A DNA stretch of 6,867 nucleotides from Methanocorpusculum sp. (GTDB lineage: Archaea > Halobacteriota > Methanomicrobia > Methanomicrobiales > Methanocorpusculaceae). Shown here piece by piece: positions 1-6,391 of this stretch. A program made the translations under genes and the position numbers. Below the pieces are notes generated by a model. That model was not told where the DNA came from, did no database searches, and was given only the letters and a program-made list of their open reading frames with translations. How positions within the stretch are numbered: position 1 is the first letter of the stretch; each line of letters opens with the position of its first letter. Location of the stretch: positions 1 to 6,867 of the forward strand of contig DALTYF010000047.1 in assembly GCA_029986195.1 (NCBI GenBank). Reading direction: 5' to 3'.

Positions 1-1
1 G

Positions 2-448
2 GGAGGAAGTTCCAAGGATGCGCGTGATGTTACCGCAGGTGTCATCGCCGAGCTTGGTACGGTTCACGTGTACGGGATTTCGATTGCGCCGGGCAAACCG
101 ACGATCATCGGTTCAGTCGGGACAACACCGGTGATTGGTCTTCCCGGTCATCCGGCGGCTGCGTATATGATCACGGCTGTGTTTGCGGGCCCGCTGCTCC
201 GGAAGATGTCGGGCGAGATTTTTTCGCCGAGGGTTGTTTCCGCCCCGCTTTCGATGAGTTTTCCGTCGGAGAAGGGCCGGGAGGATCTGGTGCGTGTCCG
301 GATTCTTCCGGACGGGCGGGCAGAGCCGATTCTCGGTAAGTCAGGTCTTTTGAATACGCTTGTACGAAGCGACGGGTATATCCGTGTTCCGGCCGGTCTT
401 GACGGCTGCGAGGCGGGAGAGGTCGCGGAGGTATATTTATGGCAATGA
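2..448 (+). CDS. moeA: Molybdopterin molybdenumtransferase, MoeA family (first copy, 5' end missing)
   Basis: This is the C-terminal part of a MoeA-family protein, which inserts molybdate (or tungstate) into adenylylated molybdopterin in the cytoplasm. The reading frame is open from base 2, so the gene starts left of the window, and 148 residues are visible. The fragment opens with GGSSKDARDV, matching the MoeA domain III motif (GGxSxGxxD-like). It continues with GISIAPGKPTIIG and GLPGHPAAAY, the usual substrate-site motifs. The remaining roughly 80 residues fit domain IV, ending in an IRVPAGLDGCEAGE-type stretch. The APGKP form, rather than KPGKP, is as I recall common in one archaeal MoeA subfamily. 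The stop TGA (446-448) overlaps the start of the next moeA gene, so the two are almost certainly cotranscribed. An internal GTG at 68 is not the real start, because conserved motif sequence lies upstream of it. In a methanogen the cofactor would serve formylmethanofuran dehydrogenase and formate dehydrogenase; that is inference. Confidence 0.9.
   Translation, partial: GGSSKDARDVTAGVIAELGTVHVYGISIAPGKPTIIGSVGTTPVIGLPGHPAAAYMITAVFAGPLLRKMSGEIFSPRVVSAPLSMSFPSEKGREDLVRVRILPDGRAEPILGKSGLLNTLVRSDGYIRVPAGLDGCEAGEVAEVYLWQ
427..432 (+). promoter_or_regulatory. Shine-Dalgarno site of second moeA
   Basis: GGAGGT lies 6 nt before the ATG at 439 and inside the 3' end of the first moeA. A second in-frame ATG at 445 would give a 4-nt ATGA overlap but a 12-nt spacing. 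The better spacing favours 439 as the start. Confidence 0.7.
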
Positions 449-1491
449 AACGATATCTGCATCAGATTACAGCCGATAAGGCTGTGACAATTATTACGAG
501 TATTCCGCCGCGCAGTTCTTCCCGCCGGATGCCGGTGGTAAACGCGGTGGGTCACCGGCTCGCCGAGTCGCTGTATGCGCAGTATTCGGTTCCGGAGGTT
601 CCGGTTTCGGCTATGGACGGTTTTGCGGTCCGGGCGGCGGAGACGATCGGAGCGGGGGATCAGGCGCCGGTGCTTCTGCGGGAGTTTGCACGGCTGAATA
701 CGGGTAATGTGATCCCGAAGGAGTTTGATGCGGTCGTCCGTGTTGAGGATGCCTGGTTTGATGGGGAGAGTCCGGATGCGATTTCTGTGCGGAAGTCGGT
801 GAATCCGGGGACGAATGTCCGTGCAGCAGGCGAGGATATTAAGAAGGGGCAGCTGATTCTTCCTGCGGGGACGGTGATCCGGCCGTTTGATGTGGGTGCG
901 ATTGCTTCCTACGGGATTACGCATGTGAGTGTTTCCCGGGTTTCAGTGGGTATTCTACCGACCGGTACGGAGCTGATTCTGCCGGGAGAGCGGCCGCTGC
1001 CGGGTCAGGTGGTGGAGAGTAATACGACGATGGCGGAGGCGTATCTCCGTGAGTTCGGTGTTGATGTTGTGCGGTATCCGCCGGTGGTGGATAATCCTGT
1101 GCTGATTCGCGGGGCTCTGGAGCGGGTTCTTGCGGAGAATGATGTTGCGATTGTGTCGGCGGGGTCGTCGGCAGGGACGAAGGATTTTACGGCGTCGGTG
1201 ATTGCGGAGATGGGGAGGCTGTTATTCCACGGGGTTGCGATGAAGCCGGCAAAGCCTGCGATGTTCGGGGTTATTGAGGGTAAGCCGGTGTTTGGTCTGC
1301 CGGGGTATCCGCTTTCGGCGCAGACGGTTCTGCGGGTGTTTGTCCGTGCACTTCTGGAGAAATGGGGGTGTGGACAGGCCCTGTTCAGGAGTTTGTGCAG
1401 GTGCAGCTGGGCGATTCGATTTCTTCCGAGGGGGGTATTGATGAGTTCAGTCTGCATGCGGCGGCGAGGGTGGGAGACCGGTATGTGGTGA
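439..1491 (+). CDS. moeA: MoeA-family molybdopterin molybdenumtransferase, second copy: N-terminal and core part, frame lost near 1364-1368
   Basis: This holds MoeA domains I-III. Visible motifs in order are SAMDGFAVR (D60), TGNVIPKEFDAVVRVED, PGTNVRAAGEDIKKG, RPFDVGAIASYG, PTGTEL, ESNTTM, SAGSSAGTKD (about 240-249), HGVAMKPAKPAMFG and GLPGYPLSA. These are the landmarks of molybdate-inserting MoeA proteins. From about residue 310 the frame stops resembling MoeA: the last 41 or so residues, to the TGA at 1489-1491, are Cys/Arg-rich and unrelated. Domain IV continues instead in the frame ending at 1955. The intact gene would therefore span 439-1955 and encode about 506 residues. KPAKP replaces the usual KPGKP, and SAGSS replaces the usual SGGSS. 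The start at 439 has a good Shine-Dalgarno site and overlaps the previous moeA by 10 nt. The break could be a sequencing or assembly indel, a real disabling mutation, or frameshifted expression; I favour an indel. Confidence 0.85.
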   Translation: MAMKRYLHQITADKAVTIITSIPPRSSSRRMPVVNAVGHRLAESLYAQYSVPEVPVSAMDGFAVRAAETIGAGDQAPVLLREFARLNTGNVIPKEFDAVVRVEDAWFDGESPDAISVRKSVNPGTNVRAAGEDIKKGQLILPAGTVIRPFDVGAIASYGITHVSVSRVSVGILPTGTELILPGERPLPGQVVESNTTMAEAYLREFGVDVVRYPPVVDNPVLIRGALERVLAENDVAIVSAGSSAGTKDFTASVIAEMGRLLFHGVAMKPAKPAMFGVIEGKPVFGLPGYPLSAQTVLRVFVRALLEKWGCGQALFRSLCRCSWAIRFLPRGVLMSSVCMRRRGWETGMW

Positions 1492-1955
1492 TTCCACAGT
1501 CCCGGGGTGCGAGTGTGCAAATGACGGGTGTCCGGTCAAATGTGGTGATCCGTATTCCGCACGGGGTTGAGGGGTTTGAGGTGGGAGATGAGGTTCCGGC
1601 ACTGCTTACGGTGCCGCGCGAGGAGCTTGACCGGACAGTGCTGATTGCGGGGGTGTATGATCCGGTTCTTGATGTTCTTGCGGAGGCGGCGGTTTTGGCC
1701 GGTATCCGTGTTCGTACCGGGAACTTTAGCGGTCTGTCAGGTCTGCTGCTGATGATGAAGAACTGCTGTCATGCAGTCTGTATTACAGATGAGGCGGATC
1801 TTGCGGTGCTCGGAGATATGAACGTGGTTGTCCGTCCGTTCGGCAGGCAGGGCAGGTCCGCGGTGCGGCTGGTGTGCCGGGAGGAGATGGCGGAGGATCC
1901 GCTGATGCAGCGGCTGTTTGCGGTGATGGATTCAGCCGGGTTCCGGTCCCGGTAA
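1362..1955 (+). CDS. moeA: Second MoeA, C-terminal part: domain IV plus short PBP-like tail (same gene as 439-1491, other frame)
   Basis: This frame carries the missing C-terminus of the second MoeA. From about 1374 it reads PVQEFVQVQLGDSISSEGG, followed by EFSLHAAARVGDRYVVIPQ and IRIPHGVEGFEVGDEVPALL, a standard MoeA domain IV. After about 1632 there is an extra segment of about 107 residues beginning RTVLIAGVYDPVLDVLAEAA and containing SGLSGLLLMMKNC. It resembles the PBP-like (LysR-substrate-binding-like) domain fused to some archaeal MoeA proteins, which is usually about twice as long. The ending DPLMQRLFAVMDSAGFR resembles the end of that domain, so its middle seems to be missing. ATG at 1362 is merely the first Met in this frame. 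A GTG at 1368 has a GGAGA 7 nt upstream and could in principle allow reinitiation. The simplest reading is one gene, 439-1955. The tail's role is unknown; ligand binding is only an inference from the fold family. Confidence 0.8.
   Translation: MGVWTGPVQEFVQVQLGDSISSEGGIDEFSLHAAARVGDRYVVIPQSRGASVQMTGVRSNVVIRIPHGVEGFEVGDEVPALLTVPREELDRTVLIAGVYDPVLDVLAEAAVLAGIRVRTGNFSGLSGLLLMMKNCCHAVCITDEADLAVLGDMNVVVRPFGRQGRSAVRLVCREEMAEDPLMQRLFAVMDSAGFRSR
1364..1368 (+). other. Frameshift point in second moeA (run of five G)
   Basis: MoeA similarity leaves the frame of 439 and resumes one base back, exactly across this G5 run. Adding a single G gives a continuous junction reading LLEKWGVWTGPVQEF, which joins domain III to domain IV with no stop. 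A homopolymer indel is the most economical cause. Confidence 0.75.
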
Positions 1956-2086
1956 TCTTTTTTTTTGAAAAATGCAGGCGGGTAAGGGGCAACCGGGCAG
2001 ATAAGGAAAAACTCTCCCGCTCACGTCCCACCGTTCAACCGGTCCCCGGAAAACCTGCCAAATCTTTTCGGAGGATCACTGGCCCT
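1956..2086. other. Convergent intergenic gap between moeA and rad50
   Basis: This 131-bp gap lies between two converging genes. It holds the T9 run (+ strand) and two T5 tracts on the - strand, at 1968-1972 and 2007-2011, that could terminate the rad50 transcript. I see no tRNA, repeat or convincing small gene in it. Confidence 0.6.
1958..1966 (+). terminator. Archaeal T-run terminator after moeA
   Basis: Nine consecutive T begin 3 nt after the moeA stop TAA (1953-1955). I see no GC hairpin before them. Archaeal transcription commonly ends at such T-runs. The A5 that follows (1968-1972) gives T5 on the opposite strand and may help end the convergent operon, but that is weaker. Confidence 0.6.
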
Positions 2087-5000
2087 TCAGACCAGAACCT
2101 GCGCGAAACTGCCGTCCGGCTTTTTCACCACGAGAATCTTCTTTTCAATCCGCTGCCGCAGATCCTCGACATGAGAAATAATCCCGATAAGCCGGCTGCC
2201 GGTTCTCGGCACGGCAAGTGTTGCAAGCGTCTCAATCGCCTGATCCAGGGAGACCGCATCCAGCGATCCGAATCCTTCGTCGATGAAGAGTGCATCAAGT
2301 TCAATACCGCCGGAACTTTCCATGATCACATCCGACAAACCGAGTGCAAGGGAGAGCGCCGCCTTGAAGGACTCGCCGCCGGAAAGGGTGGAGGTGGGCC
2401 GCTGTTTCTGCGTGTAGCAGTCGATGACGTCCATCTCCAGTCCCTCCTTTTTCCGGAGATCGGTGGAACTGCTGCGCTGCACAATCGAGAAGCGGCCGTC
2501 CGTCATGGCGTGCAGACGGATGTTTGCTTTTTCCAGAATGCGGGAGAGGTATGCGGACTGCACATACTCCTCAAACTTCATCCGCACCGCAGACCCTGCA
2601 GCATCACCGTTTGCCGCCCGGGCAAGATCGGCCAGTTCATCATACGCAGCAGCGGCCGTCCGGTACTGTTCCAGAAATCCGGATATCTCGGATATTGCGG
2701 TGGTGTTCTGTAAAATCCGGTATCCCACTGCTTTCTCCTGTTCCTGAAGTGCGGCGTATTCCGTCTCGGTTTTGGCAAGTGCCGCCGCAAGAGCTGCAAC
2801 ATCTGCGGCAACGCGGCCTTCGGTACGTTTGCGGAGAAGGGCGATCTCGGTAGTGACCGCCGACCGCATCTCGCGGTACTGTTCCAGCGTTTCTGCGGCA
2901 CGAACGGACTCCTCATCGGTCATGAGTTCTGCGCGGAAATGCAGACGATCCAGTCCGCGTTCCGCAAGTGCACGGGAGAAAGCCTCTTCATCCGCGGCGC
3001 ACTGTGCCCCTGCGTCATCACGGATACCGGCTGCTGCGGTGCAGGCAGAGGCCGCGTCATACCGTGCGGTCTTTGCGGCCTCGCATGCGGCGGCAAGCTC
3101 CGTTTCCTGTTGCCGGTACCGGGCAATCTCCTCTTCCATCCGCCGGACCGCCCCGGCAAGTTCGGCCGAGGAGGAGTAACCGGGAGGAAGCCGGCACTTC
3201 AGCGTCTCGGTACGGGACTTTGCATACGCGGCGCGTCTGCGAATGTCCTCCGCCTGGCTGGTGAGGAGGGCAGATTTCTGTTCGCGTGCCGGAGCGGTCT
3301 CGTCCAGCGCCCGCAGATCCGCCTCGAGAGATTTTTTCTCCCCGGCAAGTTGTGACAGCGCCGAGATTTCGGCGGTTACCCGGTTGTACTGCGCAGCGGT
3401 CTCAAGAGTCCCCGCATCAATCAGCCCGTCCAGCTGTTTTATCCAGCCCGGCTTTCCGGAGAGTGCAAAGAGCGGGGATGCAAGGGATACGATGTGCTGT
3501 TCTTCCGACTTCAGCGTTGCAAGCGCTGCGGAACATGCGGCAGACGCGGCATTCCGTTCTTTCTCCCGCTCGGCAAGTTCTGCCTTTGCACGGTTCAGTG
3601 CGGCCTCGGTGGGGATTTCAGCCGAGAGTCCGGCCGGATGAGGATGATGCGTTGAGCCGCAGACAGGACAGGGGGATCCTTCGGTAAGATGCTGTGCGAG
3701 AACGCCGGCCTGCCCGTCAAAAAAGGCGCGTTCCTTTCGCCGGCAGACTGCGGCGGCTTCCTCACAGGCGTTCGCCACTTTGGTGTAGGCTATCTCCTTT
3801 GCGGCATGATCCTTTTCGGTCTGCCGGTAGGCGGCAAGAGATCTTTTCACGGCCTCCAGAGCTGCGGTGCGGGCGGCGATCTGATCCTTCCGGTGGTTTG
3901 CTCCGGCGAGTTTCTCCGGGACATCGGCTATCTCGGCCAGACGCACCGTCAGCCTGTCACGGCGCACCTTCTCCTTTCCGACTTCTGCCAGATGCTCCGC
4001 CAGATCCTTTTCGATTCTTGCAAGCTCCGCCTCCCCCCGCTCCATCTGACCTGCGGCGGCCTCATACTCCGCAAACTGCGGAACAAGACTTTTGAGTTTG
4101 CCGATCTCTTCCTGTTTGCGGGGGATGGAGAGTGTTGTTCTCTGAATCTCCGCCAGAGCAGCAGCGGCAACACCTGCCGCTTCCTGTACCCGGGTAAGCT
4201 GATCTGCTGCTTTTGTGCAGGCAGCGTCCGCTTCGGCGGACCGCTGCCGGGAGGATGCTGCCCGCGCTTCAAGCGGCAGTACTTCGCGAACCTTCTGCGA
4301 TCGTTCGAGTTTTTTGCCGAGCCGAATCATATCCGGTTCCTGCTTCTGCAGTTCGGCGGAACGCTGAACTGCGGCAGCAAGACGATCCAGTTCCGCATTG
4401 ATCAGTTTTCCGGCCTCGATCTCGGTGCGGATATCGGTGGCCTGCCGTTGTATGGAGACGATACTGCTTTTGAGGGCGGACGCCTGCATCCGGTCATCAG
4501 AGACGGCGGCGGCGGCAGCTTCAAGCAGTTCGTCCATCCGGAAAAATCCCTCTTTTGCAGAGGTGACCTCTGCGGCGAGTTCGGCAAACCGGGTTCCGGG
4601 GACTGCAGCAACGCGTCCGGCACACCCGGTGCAGGAGGTTTTGATAGCGTCAACGGCGAGTTTGGCGTCCCGTGCACGTTCGGCAATCTTTTCCTGTAAT
4701 ACCGAGAACCGGTCGGTTGCAAAGAGTTTCCGGAGAATGTCCGCACGTTCACGACTGGTACAGAAGAGGAACTTCTGGAAGTCGTTCTGGGCGAGCATGG
4801 CGATCTGCCGGAACTGCTGGCTGTCCAGGCCGAGCAGGGAGACGATCTCTTCTCCGACATGTTTCGGCCCGGAGATTTCGGTGCCGGACGGCAAGACAAG
4901 GCTTGCGGTTGCTTTTCGTTCGGTTCCGGAGGCTATGTATGCGGGTGTCCTGCGGATGGTGTAGGACTGACCGCGGTGTTCAAAGGAAAGTTCCACCTGC

Positions 5001-5230
5001 GGGACGGTGCCTGCGGCGGCGAAGTCGCTTGCGAGTGTTTTTGCTTCGCGGATACTGCCGCTTGCAACGCCGTAGAGTGCGTAGGATACTGCATCGAAGA
5101 TGGTGGTTTTGCCGGAGCCGGTATCACCGGTAATGAGAAAGATGCCGGAGGTTCCAAACCGTGAGAAGTCGATGACCGTTTCCTTTGCGTAGGGGCCGAA
5201 GGCGGACATGACAAGACGTACAGGTTTCAT
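2087..5230 (-). CDS. sbcC: DNA double-strand break repair ATPase Rad50 / exonuclease subunit SbcC
   Basis: This is a complete SMC-like ABC ATPase of 1047 residues, close to the length of bacterial SbcC. It powers and gates the Mre11 nuclease during processing of DNA ends and hairpins. Walker A is GDTGSGKT (35-42), and the Q-loop Gln is Q148 in AMLAQNDFQ. Two long Ala/Glu/Arg-rich coiled-coil arms (roughly 170-510 and 530-880) flank the zinc hook CPVC (521-524, followed by GSTHHP), through which two molecules dimerise. The C-terminal lobe has the ABC signature LSGGE (949-953), Walker B LFIDE (981-985), the D-loop SLD (989-991) and the switch His in ISH (H1020). All catalytic motifs are intact. 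The ATG at 5230 overlaps the mre11 stop by 4 nt (ATGA) and has GGAGG 7 nt upstream, so it is translationally coupled as second partner of the complex. The subtype reads as bacterial SbcC rather than the shorter crenarchaeal or thermococcal Rad50. Long open frames opposite this gene are shadows. Confidence 0.96.
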   Translation of the reverse strand: MKPVRLVMSAFGPYAKETVIDFSRFGTSGIFLITGDTGSGKTTIFDAVSYALYGVASGSIREAKTLASDFAAAGTVPQVELSFEHRGQSYTIRRTPAYIASGTERKATASLVLPSGTEISGPKHVGEEIVSLLGLDSQQFRQIAMLAQNDFQKFLFCTSRERADILRKLFATDRFSVLQEKIAERARDAKLAVDAIKTSCTGCAGRVAAVPGTRFAELAAEVTSAKEGFFRMDELLEAAAAAVSDDRMQASALKSSIVSIQRQATDIRTEIEAGKLINAELDRLAAAVQRSAELQKQEPDMIRLGKKLERSQKVREVLPLEARAASSRQRSAEADAACTKAADQLTRVQEAAGVAAAALAEIQRTTLSIPRKQEEIGKLKSLVPQFAEYEAAAGQMERGEAELARIEKDLAEHLAEVGKEKVRRDRLTVRLAEIADVPEKLAGANHRKDQIAARTAALEAVKRSLAAYRQTEKDHAAKEIAYTKVANACEEAAAVCRRKERAFFDGQAGVLAQHLTEGSPCPVCGSTHHPHPAGLSAEIPTEAALNRAKAELAEREKERNAASAACSAALATLKSEEQHIVSLASPLFALSGKPGWIKQLDGLIDAGTLETAAQYNRVTAEISALSQLAGEKKSLEADLRALDETAPAREQKSALLTSQAEDIRRRAAYAKSRTETLKCRLPPGYSSSAELAGAVRRMEEEIARYRQQETELAAACEAAKTARYDAASACTAAAGIRDDAGAQCAADEEAFSRALAERGLDRLHFRAELMTDEESVRAAETLEQYREMRSAVTTEIALLRKRTEGRVAADVAALAAALAKTETEYAALQEQEKAVGYRILQNTTAISEISGFLEQYRTAAAAYDELADLARAANGDAAGSAVRMKFEEYVQSAYLSRILEKANIRLHAMTDGRFSIVQRSSSTDLRKKEGLEMDVIDCYTQKQRPTSTLSGGESFKAALSLALGLSDVIMESSGGIELDALFIDEGFGSLDAVSLDQAIETLATLAVPRTGSRLIGIISHVEDLRQRIEKKILVVKKPDGSFAQVLV

Positions 5231-6381
5231 TTTTCTGCCTCCAGTTCCTGAAGAATGGCAAGGACGATCTGTTCCTGAAAGGTGCTGAGTTCTCTTCCGG
5301 TGGTTTCTGCAAAGAATCCGGCGAAGAGGTCGCGGTCGGATTTCCGCAGATCTTCCATCCGGGCACCGGCGGCGGCGGCAGCGGGCAGGGCGTCGTTTAT
5401 CATTTCCAGGGTGATGATGTTGGGGTACACTGCCCGCAGACGCGCCATGGCGTCTGCGGGCGGGAGGGGATCGGTGAGCTGCACGGCGAAGTAGTCGTCA
5501 TGCGGGGCGGGGACGCCACCCTCCGTTGTGAGGTCGTCGAGGGTTCCGCAGATGATCCGCAGGTCATGCAGGGGATGTAGGGGGATCTGCCGGATGGTTA
5601 CGTTTCCTTTTTCAAAGAATTCCACAAGGGTTACGGATTTTGCGGTGCCGCATTCGGAAGGGGAGTATTTGAGGGGGGAGCCTGCGTATCTGATGGTCGG
5701 CAGGCCGACCTTCTGCGGTTTGTGCAGGTGACCGAGTGCGACGTACTCAAATTCGGTGAAGTGGTTTGCGTTGACCTGTTCGATCCCACCGACGATGATG
5801 CGTTCCGATTCGGAGGAGGAGGGAAGGGTGCCGAGTCCGGCGATAAACTGGTGGACGACGGCAACGTAGCGTTCGTCCGGTCTGAAGGGGATGTCGGCAA
5901 GGACGGCGGCAACGGCGTCGTCGAAGGTGGTGATCTGTTCTGCGGGAAAGCGTCCGGAACTGCGAACGGAGGCGGGGTCGAGATAGGGGAAGAGGCAGAT
6001 GTGCAGCGGGCCGTAGGCGTCGTGCAGGTCTACGATTCTGATGTCGCGGTCACCGTCATAGATGCCGCTGATGTGGATGCCGCAGCTGTCCATGATATCG
6101 CTTGCGTAGTGGATGCGTTCGGGGGAGTCATGATTGCCGCTGATCATGAAGACGGCGATCTTTTCCTCTCTGAGCCTGGTGAGGAATCGGTTGAGTAGAT
6201 CGATTGCGGTGCGGCCTGCGACGGCTGTGTCAAAGATGTCGCCTGCGATGATGAGGCCGTCGGCATGTTCCCGGACGGCGGTTTCTGCGATCTGGTTGAG
6301 GATGAACTCCTGGTCGGTAAGGATGCTGTATCCGTAGAGTTGTTTTCCGAGATGGAGATCGGCGGTGTGAATCAGTTTCAT
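5227..6381 (-). CDS. sbcD: DNA repair nuclease Mre11 / exonuclease subunit SbcD
   Basis: This is a complete metallophosphoesterase nuclease of 384 residues, the two-metal (usually Mn) partner of Rad50/SbcC. All phosphoesterase ligand motifs are present: D8 and H10 (IHTADLHLG), D48 (AGDIFD), N83 and H84 (SGNHDS), H177 (VVHQF), and H218 with H220 (ALGHLHKPQ). The following YAGSPLKYSPSE stretch and the preceding GGIEQV are typical of bacterial SbcD. The C-terminal 120 or so residues are the less conserved DNA- and Rad50-binding region. I chose the ATG at 6381 because MKLIHTADLHLG is the canonical N-terminus. The frame stays open to an ATG at 6462, but those 27 extra residues are low-complexity and overlap the upstream gene. 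There is no clear Shine-Dalgarno site, only TTTTT before the ATG. The upstream stop lies 10 nt away, which suggests translational coupling. It overlaps rad50 by 4 nt. Confidence 0.96.
   Translation of the reverse strand: MKLIHTADLHLGKQLYGYSILTDQEFILNQIAETAVREHADGLIIAGDIFDTAVAGRTAIDLLNRFLTRLREEKIAVFMISGNHDSPERIHYASDIMDSCGIHISGIYDGDRDIRIVDLHDAYGPLHICLFPYLDPASVRSSGRFPAEQITTFDDAVAAVLADIPFRPDERYVAVVHQFIAGLGTLPSSSESERIIVGGIEQVNANHFTEFEYVALGHLHKPQKVGLPTIRYAGSPLKYSPSECGTAKSVTLVEFFEKGNVTIRQIPLHPLHDLRIICGTLDDLTTEGGVPAPHDDYFAVQLTDPLPPADAMARLRAVYPNIITLEMINDALPAAAAAGARMEDLRKSDRDLFAGFFAETTGRELSTFQEQIVLAILQELEAEK
5238..5242 (-). promoter_or_regulatory. Shine-Dalgarno site of rad50/sbcC
   Basis: GGAGG on the - strand sits 7 nt before the rad50 ATG (5230), inside the 3' end of mre11. 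It fixes the rad50 start and suggests independent ribosome loading in addition to the ATGA coupling. Confidence 0.7.
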
Positions 6382-6391
6382 AAAAAGAGGG

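Noticed and set aside
148..924. A 258-residue open frame on the - strand across both moeA genes.
   Set aside because: Arg/His/Pro-rich shadow of two clear MoeA reading frames, with no motif.
1362..1368. A programmed -1 frameshift heptamer in moeA.
   Set aside because: In the zero frame the site reads A TGG GGG, which does not fit X XXY YYZ: the GGG codon could re-pair but TGG could not. I saw no obvious downstream stem. Slippage remains possible but is not supported over a simple indel.
1874..2713. A + strand open frame running from the moeA end through the gap into rad50.
   Set aside because: It overlaps the moeA C-terminus in another frame and is antisense to the conserved rad50 C-terminal ATPase motifs, so it is not credible as a gene.
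3689..4699. A 336-residue open frame on the + strand opposite rad50.
   Set aside because: It lies wholly antisense to the coiled-coil region of an intact rad50. Its composition (Cys/Gly/Leu/Phe-rich) matches the reverse complement of that sequence and shows no recognisable domain.
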